DNA of 64,000 bases from Acuticoccus sp. I52.16.1 (GCF_022865125.1 NZ_CP094828.1:2783219-2847218); one strand, 5' to 3'. Positions 17,373-26,659 are shown, counted from the first letter of the stretch. Numbers and translations are program-made. Notes: a model not told the origin generated them from the letters alone.

Positions 17373-17407
17373 ACGGCCCGCGCTCCATGAGCCGGGCCGT
17401 TTTCGTG
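17373..17407 (+). terminator. Rho-independent terminator after doeD
   Basis: ACGGCCCG (17373-17380) pairs exactly with CGGGCCGT (17393-17400). Inside, GCTC and GAGC add four more pairs around CAT with one bulged C. TTTT runs over the end of the stem. It ends the doeX-doeC-doeD transcript before the convergent glycosidase gene. Confidence 0.85.
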
Positions 17408-17414
17408 TGTGCGA

Positions 17415-18647
17415 TCAGCCGGCGAGGCGGCGAGCGTGGGCGGCGGCGATCAGCGCGGCGTGGCTCCAGGTGAGGTTGCGGCAGGACCGCGGGGCACCGG
17501 TGGCTCCGTCGATCTGCTCGGGCAAGGCGCCGGCGGTGGGGCGGGCGGCGCGGACCGCCTCCAGGATGGCCTCGCCGCGCGCGCGGCAGCGGCGGCGCTC
17601 GGCGGCGTCGAGGTTCACGCCGGCGGCACGGCGGTAGTAGAACTCGGCGAACCCGAGGCTCGTCGGCAACCAGGGCTGACCGTCGAAATAGACGTCGCCC
17701 TCCCAGCGGCCGACGAGGGGGGCCGCGTCCGTCGCCAGCGCGAACCGCGCGCGGGACCAGCGCTCGACGTCCTCGGCGGTCGCCGCCATGGCCGGCTCGG
17801 TGACGCCGAATCGTCCGGCGGGGTCGAGGAGCGCGCCGAGGATGATATCGGCGTCGCTGCCGTCGGTCGCACTCGACGCGGCGAAGCGGCCGGCCGTGCG
17901 CAGGTCCCCCATCGCGGTGTCGATCCGCGCCACCGCCTCCGCCACGCCGGCCGCCGCCAGCCGCGGGCCGGCGGCGCACAGCGCGGCGCGCTGGGCGAGC
18001 ATCGTGAAGGCGTGGCGTGCGGGCGGCGGGTCCTCCCATGGGCCGATGCAGGGCGCGGCGGCGTGCGCCAGCACATGGGCGAGGTCGATCGCGAGGAGCC
18101 GTTCCGTTTCGGCCGTCGCGGCGCCGGGCCAGGCGAGGCAGGAGAGCGCCCGCAGCGCCGGCCCGTCGTACTGCGGCCTGCCCCACTCCTCGAAGTCGGC
18201 GGTGCCGTCGGCGTTGACGCGCGGCTCGGCCGGCACGGCGTCACCCGCCAGCGCGGTGAGCTCGGCGTCGGGGCGCAGGAAGCGCGCATGGGCGGCGTCG
18301 GTCGTCGCACGCTGCGGGTTGGCGGGCGGCCCGGCGCGCGTCGCGATCGCGAGGCTGAAGGTGACATAGTCGGCGAAGCGGCGGTCCCAGGCGGCCGGAT
18401 CCTGCGGGTGCAGCAGTGCCGCCGCCAGCATGACGACGCCGGCGTCGCGCGGCCAGTGGTAGAAGTAGTCCGGCTCCGGATCCCAATGCGCGTCTTCCGG
18501 CGAGGCGAGGATGGAGCCGGCCGCCGGCACCACCACATGGCCGAAGCCGGGCCGCCGGTGGGTCAGGTGCGTGGCCGATATCGCCGCGGCGATCGCGTCG
18601 GCCGATGCGGCCGCCTGCGCGGCGAGCCAGTCGTCGAGCGGGGACAT
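17415..18647 (-). CDS. Glycoside hydrolase family 15-like (glucoamylase-type) protein
   Basis: 410 residues from ATG 18647, which overlaps the preceding hydrolase stop by one base (TGATG). The (alpha/alpha)6 toroid signatures of GH15 are visible: DYFYHWPRDAGVVM near the N-terminus, EEWGRPQYDGPALRALS in the middle, GPWEDPP as the likely catalytic-acid segment, and PEQIDGATGAPRSCRNLTWSHAAL near the end. GH15 enzymes release glucose from the ends of alpha-glucans. It has no signal peptide and no starch-binding domain, so it probably acts in the cytoplasm. Its link to the neighbouring OpgD gene is unclear. Confidence 0.82.
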   Translation of the reverse strand: MSPLDDWLAAQAAASADAIAAAISATHLTHRRPGFGHVVVPAAGSILASPEDAHWDPEPDYFYHWPRDAGVVMLAAALLHPQDPAAWDRRFADYVTFSLAIATRAGPPANPQRATTDAAHARFLRPDAELTALAGDAVPAEPRVNADGTADFEEWGRPQYDGPALRALSCLAWPGAATAETERLLAIDLAHVLAHAAAPCIGPWEDPPPARHAFTMLAQRAALCAAGPRLAAAGVAEAVARIDTAMGDLRTAGRFAASSATDGSDADIILGALLDPAGRFGVTEPAMAATAEDVERWSRARFALATDAAPLVGRWEGDVYFDGQPWLPTSLGFAEFYYRRAAGVNLDAAERRRCRARGEAILEAVRAARPTAGALPEQIDGATGAPRSCRNLTWSHAALIAAAHARRLAG

Positions 18648-19417
18648 CAGCCGGCTTCGAGGATGCGATCGAACGCGGTGCCGGTGCTCGCCGCATATCC
18701 GGGGCCGAGGGGGCAGTGATGCTCGCCCATGACCACGTCGTGCCACACGCAGCGGCCGAGTGCGGCGGCGAGGGCCGCGGCGTGGGCCGGCGGCGTCACC
18801 GTGTCGTCGACGCCGACGATGACGGCCGAGGGGACGCGGACCGCGCCCGCGACGGCCAGCGCATCGTGGGCCGGCCACTCGTCGAGCGCGCGGGGGAGCT
18901 CACGGCGCAGCATGGCCACCGCCTCCGGCCCCTGCGCCTCGCGTGCGGCGATGAGCGCCGCGCCGGAGATCACCGGCGAGACCGCGACGACCCCCGTCGG
19001 TCCCCACCGATGCCCGTCCGCCGCCAGCCGCACCACCGCATAGCCGCCCATCGAGTGGCCGACCAGGATGCGGGCCGCACCGCCGGGCGCCGCGTCGACC
19101 GCATAGTCGGCGACGGTGGCGAGATCGGCGTAGTGGTCGGCCATGGTGAACGTCTCGGCGGTGCCGGCACTGAGGTTGTGGGCCGAGTGGCAAAGGTCCG
19201 GCGCGATCACCGTGAGGCCGCGCGCCACCGCCGCGGCGATCAGCGGCACCATGTGCGGCGCGTCCGCGGCGCCGTTGCGGCCGTGCGCGATGATCGCCGT
19301 CCCTCGCGGCGTCCCGCCGGGGCGGTGCAGGTGCACGCGCATCGGCCCGGCGCTGCCGGCAAGCGTGACCTCCTCGGCCGGCCGCAGATCGTCGGGCGGT
19401 GCGGCACCGGTCTGCAC
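18647..19417 (-). CDS. Alpha/beta hydrolase
   Basis: 256 residues from a GTG start at 19417 behind GAGG. A complete catalytic triad is visible: the nucleophile Ser in VGHSMGGYA (about residue 125), an Asp in VGVDDTVTPP, and a His in GEHHCPLGP. AHGRNG is the oxyanion-hole strand. The general type is a dienelactone-hydrolase or chlorophyllase-like serine esterase; the substrate is unknown. It is sandwiched between opgD and the GH15 gene on one strand, so removal of an ester decoration from a glucan is possible but untested. Confidence 0.8.
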   Translation of the reverse strand: MQTGAAPPDDLRPAEEVTLAGSAGPMRVHLHRPGGTPRGTAIIAHGRNGAADAPHMVPLIAAAVARGLTVIAPDLCHSAHNLSAGTAETFTMADHYADLATVADYAVDAAPGGAARILVGHSMGGYAVVRLAADGHRWGPTGVVAVSPVISGAALIAAREAQGPEAVAMLRRELPRALDEWPAHDALAVAGAVRVPSAVIVGVDDTVTPPAHAAALAAALGRCVWHDVVMGEHHCPLGPGYAASTGTAFDRILEAG

Positions 19418-19477
19418 CTCAGCCTCGCATGGCGCCGGCGGTCCGGCGGGCGACCGGCATGCCCGCCGCCCGCCCCA

Positions 19478-21049
19478 TCACGAGCGCGACCGCGTGATCA
19501 TGCGGTCCGGCAACATCTGGCCGATCCAGGTTTCGCTGAGCGCCTCGCCGTCCTTCTGCAGATACGCCCGCACCTCGACCGGTTCGTCGCCCTCCGGCTC
19601 GAAGTCGAAGGCGAGGCGCCAGTAGGGGGTGCCGACGATCGGCCAGGCCGCCGCCTCGGTGACGACCTTGCCGCGCGCCAGGGTGACCACCGCCTGCACG
19701 TCGCCGCGTTTCAGGCCGTCCAGCACCTCGCCCTCGAAGTCGATCACCATCTTGTCGGCGTTGGGGATGGCGTCCTGGCCGGGCGCGCCGGCGAGTCCCT
19801 GCCGCGTCGAGACCACGGTGGCGACCACCGGTACCGGGTCGCGGTCGATCCAGTGCAGTCGGTAGTCGAAGGTCAGCTCCGTCCCCTCGCCGCCGCGGTT
19901 GGCCGGGGCCCAATAGGCGACGATGTTGTCCTTCGTCTCGTCGTCGGTCGGCAGCTCGACGAGCTGCACCGCGCCCTGGCCCCAGTCGCCGATCGGCTCC
20001 ACCCACACGCTGGAGCGGCGGTCGTAGAAGACGCCGTCGTCCTGGTAGTGCAGGAACTCGCGGTCGCGCTGGATCAGGCCGAACCCCTTGGGATTGGTGT
20101 CAGTGAACGAGGACGTGCGCGGGATCGTCGGGTTGTTCAGCGGGCGCCACAGCCGCTCGCCGCCCCCCGTCGCCAGCGCAAGGCCGTCGCTGTCGTGGAT
20201 CTCGGGCCGCCAGTCGGTGCCGAAGCGCTCGTCGCGCTCTGAATACCAGTACATGCTGGTGAGCGGCGCGATGCCGAGCCGCTCCACCTGCCGGCGGAAG
20301 AAGAGGTGCGCCGATACGGTCGTCCAGTGCCCGCCGTCCGGGGCGTCGCGGCGCAGGCCGAACTTGTACGCGCCGGTGACCGAGCGGCTCTCCAGCAGCG
20401 CATACACCGTGAGGTCGTCCCCCTCCGCCTCGGGCGCGGCGAGGTAGAAGTGGGAGAACCGTGGGAACTCCTCGGGCCGCGAGAGGCCGGTGTCGATCGC
20501 GAGGCCGCGGGCAGAGATGCCATATTGGGCGAACGGTCCGTCCGTGCGGAAGTAGGACGCGCCGAGGAAGGACACCCAATCCGGCTTCAGCCCCGGCCGC
20601 ATCACACGGAAGCCGGCAAAGCCGATGTTGTGCGGCAGCTCCTGGGCGGGGCTGTCGTCCGGCATGTCGAAGTAGGACTTGGAGTAGAGGATCTCCCGCG
20701 CTTCGACCCCGTCGACCACGGCGACGTGCACCGGTTCGCGGAAATAGCGGCCCTGGTGGAAGAGCTGCACCTCGGCGTTGGTGCCGGGCGGGTTGAAGGT
20801 GGCGTCGTCGCGATAGCGGATCTTCCAGTGCGCGTCGTAGTCGATCCGCTCGAGGACGTCGGGCGCGATGATGTGCGGCGGCTCGTAGGCGGAGCCGGCC
20901 ATCTCGCGCGCCCGCTCGATCAGATCGTCGAAACGAAACGTCCGGGGCTCGCCCAGCTTCAGCGCATCGCTGCTCTGAGCCGAAACCCTGAGCGGGAAGG
21001 CGCCCATCAGGGCGATCGATCCTGCAACCACTGCCCGACGTGTCGGCAT
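19478..21049 (-). CDS. opgD: Periplasmic glucan biosynthesis protein, OpgD/MdoD type
   Basis: 523 residues of the MdoG/OpgG family, which shapes osmoregulated periplasmic glucans; E. coli members are now known as beta-1,2-glucan-cleaving GH186 enzymes. MPTRRAVVAGSIALMGAF is a twin-arginine signal, as in OpgD rather than Sec-exported OpgG. Domain hallmarks include LYSKSYFDMP, GASYFRTDG, YGISARGLAIDTG and HYQDDGVFYDRRSSVWVEP. ATG 21049 was chosen for its AAGAAGG site; an N-terminal extension runs into cobW. No opgH glucosyltransferase is beside it. Confidence 0.9.
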   Translation of the reverse strand: MPTRRAVVAGSIALMGAFPLRVSAQSSDALKLGEPRTFRFDDLIERAREMAGSAYEPPHIIAPDVLERIDYDAHWKIRYRDDATFNPPGTNAEVQLFHQGRYFREPVHVAVVDGVEAREILYSKSYFDMPDDSPAQELPHNIGFAGFRVMRPGLKPDWVSFLGASYFRTDGPFAQYGISARGLAIDTGLSRPEEFPRFSHFYLAAPEAEGDDLTVYALLESRSVTGAYKFGLRRDAPDGGHWTTVSAHLFFRRQVERLGIAPLTSMYWYSERDERFGTDWRPEIHDSDGLALATGGGERLWRPLNNPTIPRTSSFTDTNPKGFGLIQRDREFLHYQDDGVFYDRRSSVWVEPIGDWGQGAVQLVELPTDDETKDNIVAYWAPANRGGEGTELTFDYRLHWIDRDPVPVVATVVSTRQGLAGAPGQDAIPNADKMVIDFEGEVLDGLKRGDVQAVVTLARGKVVTEAAAWPIVGTPYWRLAFDFEPEGDEPVEVRAYLQKDGEALSETWIGQMLPDRMITRSRS

Positions 21050-21145
21050 ACCGTGACCTTCTTCGTGCTCGATGTCTCGCATCCGTTCGTCCAAGTAGGT
21101 CGAATTTTGCGTTCGGGAATTACCGACGCACTGCAAGTTTGTGTC

Positions 21146-21174
21146 GCAGGCCCGACGGATCCCGTCCGGGTCTG
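21146..21174 (-). terminator. Hairpin downstream of the CobW gene
   Basis: GCAGGCCCGACGG pairs with CCGTCCGGGTCTGC with one bulged base and one G-T pair, around the loop ATC. It begins about 12 bases after the minus-strand stop at 21186. There is no T-tract. The remaining 21050-21145 should hold the opgD promoter; I saw no clear consensus boxes. Confidence 0.5.
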
Positions 21175-21185
21175 CGATTCTCGGC

Positions 21186-22214
21186 TCAGGCGGCGGCTTC
21201 GCTGGCGAGGCAATCCTCGAAGATCGCGCCGAGCGCCGCCGCGTCGATCGCCTCGTGCCGGCCGATCGCGACGAGGGTGCTGACCGCGGGCGCAGGATGC
21301 TCCTCGAACCCCATCTCGCGCCGCTTGCCGACGAGGTGGAAGACGAGACGCCGGCCGTCGCCATCGGTCCGCAGGACGCCCTTGGCGCGCAGGAGGCCGG
21401 TGGGCAGCGCGTTGAGCGCGCGACGGAACTTCTTGAGGTCGACCGGCCGGTCGGTCTGCCACTGCCAGGTGGCGAACTCGTCGCCATGGTCATGATGGTC
21501 GTGGTCGTGGTCGTGGTCGTGGGTGGCGTGCTCGCGGGCGCCGTGCGCGTGGTCCGCATGCTGGCGGGGTGCGTCGACCGGGGTCGCCTCGCGCGGGCCG
21601 AAGAGCACCTCGACCGGGACGTCGGCGTGGCGCGCGTGCAGCACGCGCAGACGCGGCATCGCCCCGCGCAGCGTCTCCTCGACCGAGGCGAGGGCGGCCG
21701 GCGCGACGAGGTCGACCTTGTTGAGGATGACGATGTCGGAGCCGGTCACCTGGTCGATCGCCAGCTCGGTGGAGGCGAAGTCGAGGTCGGGGAAGGTATC
21801 GGCATCGACGAGGCAGAAGGTGCCGTCGAGCGCCACACGGTCGGCCAGGGCGTCCTGCTCCAGCGCGTCGGCGATGGCGAGGGGACGAGAGACGCCGCTC
21901 GCCTCGATGATGAGCCGGTCGGGCCGGCTCTCGCCGCCCAGCAGCTCGCCCACGGCGCCGACCATGTCGTCCCGGATCGAGCAGCACACGCAACCGTTCT
22001 CGAGCTGGACCCGGTCGGCCGTGCGCTCGACGACGAGCTCGGCGTCGATGTTGAGGGCGCCGAAGTCGTTGATCAGGACGGCGTAGCGCACTCCCTTGGC
22101 GTCGCTCAGGATGCGGCGCAACAACGTCGTCTTGCCGGCGCCGAGGAAGCCGGTGAGGATCGTCACGGGAATGCGTGCGGCGGGGGATTCGGCCATCGGG
22201 TCGCTCGTCTCCAT
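21186..22214 (-). CDS. CobW/G3E-family GTP-dependent metallochaperone
   Basis: 342 residues. Walker A GFLGAGKT (22-29), the metal-binding CxCC motif GCVCCS (C75, C77, C78) and NKVD (about residue 165) define a COG0523 GTPase that delivers zinc or another metal to a client enzyme. A histidine-rich loop (about 215-245, HDHDHDHDHHDH) suits zinc or cobalt binding. The CobW C-terminal domain follows. M1 (22214) and M7 (22196) are both possible starts. It follows cyoD by 95 bases on the same strand, but a functional link to the oxidase is not shown. No Zur site was recognised. Confidence 0.88.
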   Translation of the reverse strand: METSDPMAESPAARIPVTILTGFLGAGKTTLLRRILSDAKGVRYAVLINDFGALNIDAELVVERTADRVQLENGCVCCSIRDDMVGAVGELLGGESRPDRLIIEASGVSRPLAIADALEQDALADRVALDGTFCLVDADTFPDLDFASTELAIDQVTGSDIVILNKVDLVAPAALASVEETLRGAMPRLRVLHARHADVPVEVLFGPREATPVDAPRQHADHAHGAREHATHDHDHDHDHHDHGDEFATWQWQTDRPVDLKKFRRALNALPTGLLRAKGVLRTDGDGRRLVFHLVGKRREMGFEEHPAPAVSTLVAIGRHEAIDAAALGAIFEDCLASEAAA

Positions 22215-22309
22215 GGGGGGCGACCGCGGCCGCCCTCACCTCAGTACCCAAAAGCGGCCGCGCTGCACAACGGTCCGCGACGCCGGGCCGGGCCGGGTCG
22301 GGGCGCCCC

Positions 22310-22645
22310 TCAGTGCATGCGCGCTGCGAGGTCCGTCAGGATCCAGATCGTGCCGCCGCCCATCAACGCCAGCAGCAGCACCGTGAACAGGATGAGTTGC
22401 AGGTCCTCCCGCTTCTGGCGCGACAGGTCGACGTGCAGGAAGAAGCGCATGTGGACGACGATCTGTACCAGCGCGGCGATGCCGACGAGCACGAGGCTGG
22501 CCCCGCGCGGCAGGATGCCGGTGAATGCGAGGATGAACGGCGGCACGGTCAGCGCCACGGCGAGCACGAAGCCGACGATGTAGAGCCGCGTGTCGTGCGC
22601 GCGCTGGCGGGCCAGGTCGTCGCGGTCGTTCTTGGTCGCGTTCAT
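22310..22645 (-). CDS. cyoD: Cytochrome bo3 ubiquinol oxidase subunit IV
   Basis: 111 residues with three membrane helices; MRFFLHVD is the subunit IV signature. ATG at 22645 overlaps the cyoC stop as ATGA. It assists assembly of the CuB site in subunit I. The usual next gene, cyoE for heme O synthesis, is absent; a CobW GTPase gene follows instead. Confidence 0.92.
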   Translation of the reverse strand: MNATKNDRDDLARQRAHDTRLYIVGFVLAVALTVPPFILAFTGILPRGASLVLVGIAALVQIVVHMRFFLHVDLSRQKREDLQLILFTVLLLALMGGGTIWILTDLAARMH

Positions 22646-23280
22646 GCTGACAAAGCCCCCGCGAGAAACACGCCGGACATGATCCCGACCCACACGATAT
22701 CGAGGAAGTGCCAGTAGAGCGCGAGGCGTAACAGGCGCGACTTGACCTGATTGGTGAGGCCGAGGGCGAAGATCTGGGCGATCATCACTCCGACGAAGAC
22801 GATGCCGACGGTGACGTGCAGCCCGTGCAGCCCCACCAGCGACCACAGCGCGCTGAGGTAGCCGGAGCGGGAGGGCGCCGCACCGATCGAGGCCATGTGG
22901 ATGAAGTCCTTCACCTCCAGCGCCACGAAGCCGGCGCCCAGCAGCGCCGTCACCGCCAGCCACAGCGCAATGCGTCCCCGGCCGTCCTCGTACTTCATCG
23001 CGATGCTGGCGAAGCCGAAGGTCATCGTCGAGAGCAGCAGCAGCGTCGTCTGCATGGCGATCGAGGTGAGGTCGATGACCTCGGCCGGGCCGGGGCCGCC
23101 GGCGATCGACATCGGGCTCAGCATGGTCGCGAAGGTCGCGAACACGAGGCCGAAGGTGATGAGATCGCTCATCAGGAAGACCCAGAAGCCGAAGAGCACG
23201 ACCTCCGCCTCCTCGTGCGCCTCGCCGTGCGAGGGGCCGAGGTTCAGCCCCGGATGGAGCTTGGTATCGGCCTCGCTCAT
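22642..23280 (-). CDS. cyoC: Cytochrome bo3 ubiquinol oxidase subunit III
   Basis: 212 residues with five membrane helices. FGFWVFLMSDLITFG, GLHGLHVTVG and ALYWHFLDIVW are typical of heme-copper oxidase subunit III. It stabilises proton uptake into subunit I. ATG 23280 overlaps the cyoB stop (ATGA). Longer readings up to 23379 overlap cyoB and were not used. Confidence 0.94.
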   Translation of the reverse strand: MSEADTKLHPGLNLGPSHGEAHEEAEVVLFGFWVFLMSDLITFGLVFATFATMLSPMSIAGGPGPAEVIDLTSIAMQTTLLLLSTMTFGFASIAMKYEDGRGRIALWLAVTALLGAGFVALEVKDFIHMASIGAAPSRSGYLSALWSLVGLHGLHVTVGIVFVGVMIAQIFALGLTNQVKSRLLRLALYWHFLDIVWVGIMSGVFLAGALSA

Positions 23281-25358
23281 GCGGCCTCCTGAAGGTCGGT
23301 GCGGGCGTAGCCCCGGTTGGCGTTCGTCAGCTCCTCGTCCCGCGTGACGCCGCGCGCCTCGTCGATGGCGCGCATCCATGCCTGCGTTTCGGCCTTAACT
23401 TGTGCCGCGGGGATGATGATGTGGCGATCGGGCGAGAAGCTGCGCACCACCAGGATCGTCGGGATCGCGAGGAGGGCCAGCGCCGCGAGCCACCACATCC
23501 ACCACACCATGGCGAACGAGAAGACGCCGGCGGCGACGCAGATCATGAAGCCGACCGCGCTCGGCGCCGGCAGGTGGATGTCCTCGTATTCGTCCGGCGC
23601 CACGTAGGGCCGTCCGGCCGCCTTCTCGACGGCGAAGGCCTCGCGCGAGGCGACCTCGGGGATGACCGGAAAGTTGTACTCCGGGACCGGCGCGGGCGTG
23701 GCCCACTCCAGCGTGCGCCCGTCCCACGGGTCGCCGAGCGGCACCGCCAGCGCGGCGCGATTCCTCCACGAGAACCAGAACACCGAGGCGAAGGTGACGA
23801 ACGCCGCCAGGATGATCAGCGACCCGAGCGCGGTGACGATCATGTAGGGCTCGAAGGTCGCGTCCGAATAGCTCGCCGAGCGGCGCGGGTAGCCCAGCAG
23901 ACCGACGAAGTAGAGCGGCAGGAAGGTCACCGAGAAGCCGACGATCCACAAAACGGCCGAGATCTTCGCCGGGCGCTCCTCCAGGCGGAAGCCGAACGCC
24001 TTGGGGAACCACATGTGGACCCCCGCCAGCACCGCGAAGACGACGCCCGGCAGGATCACGTTGTGGAAGTGGGCGACGATGAACTGCGAGTTGTGGACCT
24101 GGTAGTTGATGGTCGGGTTGGCGAGGATGATGCCGGAGAGCCCGCCCAGCACGAACAGCACCATGAAGCCGCCGAGGTAGATCATCGGCACCGTCAGCCG
24201 CACCCGCCCGCGCCAGAGCGTGGCGAGCCAGACGTACATCTTCACCCCGGTCGGGATCGCGATCAGCATCGTGGCGATACCGAAGGCGACGTTGACGGTC
24301 GCGCTGTTGCCCATCGTGAAGAAGTGGTGGACCCACACGGTGAAGCTCATCACCGCGATGCACATGGTCGCCAGCACCAGCGAGGCGTAGCCGTAGAGCG
24401 TCTTGGCCGAATAGGTGGCCGTCAGCTCGGAGAAGATGCCGTAGGCCGGCAGGATGAGGATGTAGACCTCCGGATGCCCGAACATCCAGAACAGGTTGGC
24501 ATAGTTCATCATGTTGCCGCCCCGGTCATTCGTGAAGAAATGAAAGTCCAGGTAACGGTCGAGCGCCTGCATCAGCGCGGCGACGGTCAGCGGCGGCATG
24601 GCGAAAGTCAGGAGGATGGCGGTGCACAGCGCGGTCCAGCAGAAGACCGGCATGCGCATGTAGGTCATTCCCGGCGCCCGCATCTTGTAGATCGTCACCG
24701 CGAAGTTGATCCCCGACAGCATGGAGCCGAACCCGGAGACGACGATCGCCCAGATCCAGTAGTCCGGGCCGACCCCCGGCTGGAAGGCCTTGCCGGTGAA
24801 GGGCGGGTAGGCCGCCCAGCCGCCGGTCTCGAACTGGCCCACCACCAGCGACACGAGGAGCATCATCGCGCCCGCCGCCGTCAGGCCGAGGCTGATGAGG
24901 TTCATCAGCGGGAAGGCCATGTCCCGCGCGCCGATCTGCAACGGGATCAGGAAGTTCATGAACCCGGCGATGAACGGCATCGCGACGAAGAAGATCATGA
25001 TCGTGCCGTGCGTGGAGAACAGCTCGGCGAAGTGCTGCGGGGCGAGGATGCCGCCGTCGAGCGCGGTGGCGAGGTGGGCGCGCATGACGACGCCTTCGGC
25101 CACGCCCCGCGCCATCATCACGAAGCCGATCACCATGTACATGATGCCGATCTTCTTGTGGTCCTGGCTGCACAGCCACTCGCGCCAGAAGACGCCCCAG
25201 ACGCGGTAGTAGGTGAGGAGGCCGACCACACCGACCGCGGCGAGCACCTCCAGCCACCCCGCGCCGGACGCCACCAGCTCGTTCATGCTGAAGTCGCGGA
25301 AGACGTTGAAGATCGCGATGTCGTCGAAGGTCAGGCGGCCGAACAGGAAGCTATCCAT
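23277..25358 (-). CDS. cyoB: Cytochrome bo3 ubiquinol oxidase subunit I
   Basis: 693 residues, about 15 membrane helices. It carries the binuclear heme-CuB centre that reduces oxygen to water and pumps protons. All ligands are visible: the heme b His in FSTHGTIMIFF, the CuB His and cross-linked Tyr in FGHPEVYILILPAYG, the His pair in VWVHHFFTMG, and the heme ligands in VAHFHNVILPG. Start 25358 (MDSFLFGRLTF) overlaps the end of cyoA by eight bases. The length matches E. coli CyoB (663) with a slightly longer C-terminus. Confidence 0.96.
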   Translation of the reverse strand: MDSFLFGRLTFDDIAIFNVFRDFSMNELVASGAGWLEVLAAVGVVGLLTYYRVWGVFWREWLCSQDHKKIGIMYMVIGFVMMARGVAEGVVMRAHLATALDGGILAPQHFAELFSTHGTIMIFFVAMPFIAGFMNFLIPLQIGARDMAFPLMNLISLGLTAAGAMMLLVSLVVGQFETGGWAAYPPFTGKAFQPGVGPDYWIWAIVVSGFGSMLSGINFAVTIYKMRAPGMTYMRMPVFCWTALCTAILLTFAMPPLTVAALMQALDRYLDFHFFTNDRGGNMMNYANLFWMFGHPEVYILILPAYGIFSELTATYSAKTLYGYASLVLATMCIAVMSFTVWVHHFFTMGNSATVNVAFGIATMLIAIPTGVKMYVWLATLWRGRVRLTVPMIYLGGFMVLFVLGGLSGIILANPTINYQVHNSQFIVAHFHNVILPGVVFAVLAGVHMWFPKAFGFRLEERPAKISAVLWIVGFSVTFLPLYFVGLLGYPRRSASYSDATFEPYMIVTALGSLIILAAFVTFASVFWFSWRNRAALAVPLGDPWDGRTLEWATPAPVPEYNFPVIPEVASREAFAVEKAAGRPYVAPDEYEDIHLPAPSAVGFMICVAAGVFSFAMVWWMWWLAALALLAIPTILVVRSFSPDRHIIIPAAQVKAETQAWMRAIDEARGVTRDEELTNANRGYARTDLQEAA

Positions 25359-26448
25359 CGTGCGTGTCCGAGTGCATGGCGTGCGCGCCGGCACGGTGGG
25401 GGGTGCAGGTGGCCGCGTCGGGCGCGCCGGCTCCCGCTGCCGCGGCGTCGAAGGTGGGGCTGCCGGGCTGGAGCTGCGGCGTCACCGCCTCGCCAGAGTG
25501 GTAGCGCGCCATCACGCAGTCGAACAGACCGCTGGTCCGTAGCCGGAAGTTCACCGGGCCCTCGCCCTCCAGTCCGAGGTCGCCGCGCATGTCGCTCAGG
25601 ATGCTGGGCTTGGAGAGCGTGGTGTAGGTCGCAGCCTCGAGCGGTGTCCCCAGCGTGCGCGCGGCGTCGACCCATGCATCGAACCCGCCTTCGGGCAGGG
25701 CGCGTACGGTGAAGCGCTGGTGCGGGAAGCCGTCGCCGCTGTACTGCGAGTTCTGGCCGCGCGTCTCGCCCGGCTCGGTGGCGCGCATGTTCAACTCGGT
25801 GCGCATGCCGGGCATGGCGTAGATCTGCCCGGCGAGCGCGGGGATCCAGAAGCTCTGCATCACCGTGTCGGTGGTGATGCGCAGGGTCACCGGCCGCCCC
25901 GCCGGCACCACGAACTCACCCACGCTGGCGACCTGCTGCTCGGGGTAGATGAAGAGCCACTTCCAGTCGAGGCCGATGACGTCGACCTGTAGCGGGTCGG
26001 GGCCGAGCCGGTCGTACGGGTTCAGCCGCTGCGTGGCGACGATCAGCGCGGTGGCGAGCGCGACGACGACGAGGATCGGCACGCCCCACATCGCCACCTC
26101 GAGCCAGCGGTTGAACTCCCAGTTCGGCGTGTAGGCGCGGACCGATCCCTCGCGGCGGCGGTAGAACCACATGACGAACGGCGTCAGCAGAAGCACCGGC
26201 AGGATCGGCAGCAGGATGATGAGGGTCGCGATATAGAAGTGGTTGCGCTGGCGGGCGGCGATCTCGCCCAGCGGCACGAGGAAACTCTCTCCTGCGACCG
26301 CGGGACCGGCGAGGAGCCCCGCTGCGAGGCCGGCGACGATCAGGACCGGCAACGCTGTGGAACGGGCGCGTCGGCGGTCTGGCCCGGCGGGTGGTGTCAG
26401 CCCTCTGGCGGCGCTGCAGGAGGAGCGGCGTCGGTGGCGGTGGCTCAT
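25351..26448 (-). CDS. cyoA: Cytochrome bo3 ubiquinol oxidase subunit II
   Basis: 365 residues. An N-terminal signal/anchor and two membrane helices (about 70-92 and 113-135) precede a periplasmic cupredoxin domain containing DWKWLFIYPEQ and QSFWIPALAGQIYAMPGM. The CuA cysteines of cytochrome c oxidases are missing (SQYSGDGFPHQ), which marks a quinol oxidase. No lipobox cysteine is seen after the signal, unlike E. coli CyoA. The start has GAGGG seven bases upstream. First gene of cyoABCD; its promoter must lie in 26449-26659, where I saw no clear consensus or ANR/FNR site. Confidence 0.94.
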   Translation of the reverse strand: MSHRHRRRSSCSAARGLTPPAGPDRRRARSTALPVLIVAGLAAGLLAGPAVAGESFLVPLGEIAARQRNHFYIATLIILLPILPVLLLTPFVMWFYRRREGSVRAYTPNWEFNRWLEVAMWGVPILVVVALATALIVATQRLNPYDRLGPDPLQVDVIGLDWKWLFIYPEQQVASVGEFVVPAGRPVTLRITTDTVMQSFWIPALAGQIYAMPGMRTELNMRATEPGETRGQNSQYSGDGFPHQRFTVRALPEGGFDAWVDAARTLGTPLEAATYTTLSKPSILSDMRGDLGLEGEGPVNFRLRTSGLFDCVMARYHSGEAVTPQLQPGSPTFDAAAAGAGAPDAATCTPHRAGAHAMHSDTHDG

Positions 26449-26659
26449 CGTATCCCTCGGCCCGGACAGGACGCGCCATTGCCCGCACCACCGAACGGCG
26501 TTCGGCCGGTCCGGTCGACACGCGCCGCAGTGCGTCAGCGTTCGGTTACAACAGAATACCTTATCGCGGCGCGCAAGTTATTGTTGGCGCCGTGTTCCAT
26601 CCATGCCGGCGGCCGCCCCCGCGGTGCGACATTCGGGCCGCGGTGACGCTGCGGCGCCC

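Noticed and set aside
21050-21185. Riboswitch between the CobW gene and opgD
   Set aside because: The structured part is a single hairpin directly after the CobW stop and is better read as a terminator; no conserved riboswitch core was recognised.
25351-26448. cyoA as a cytochrome c oxidase subunit II
   Set aside because: The CuA cysteine ligands are absent and the gene order is cyoABCD, so it is a quinol oxidase.
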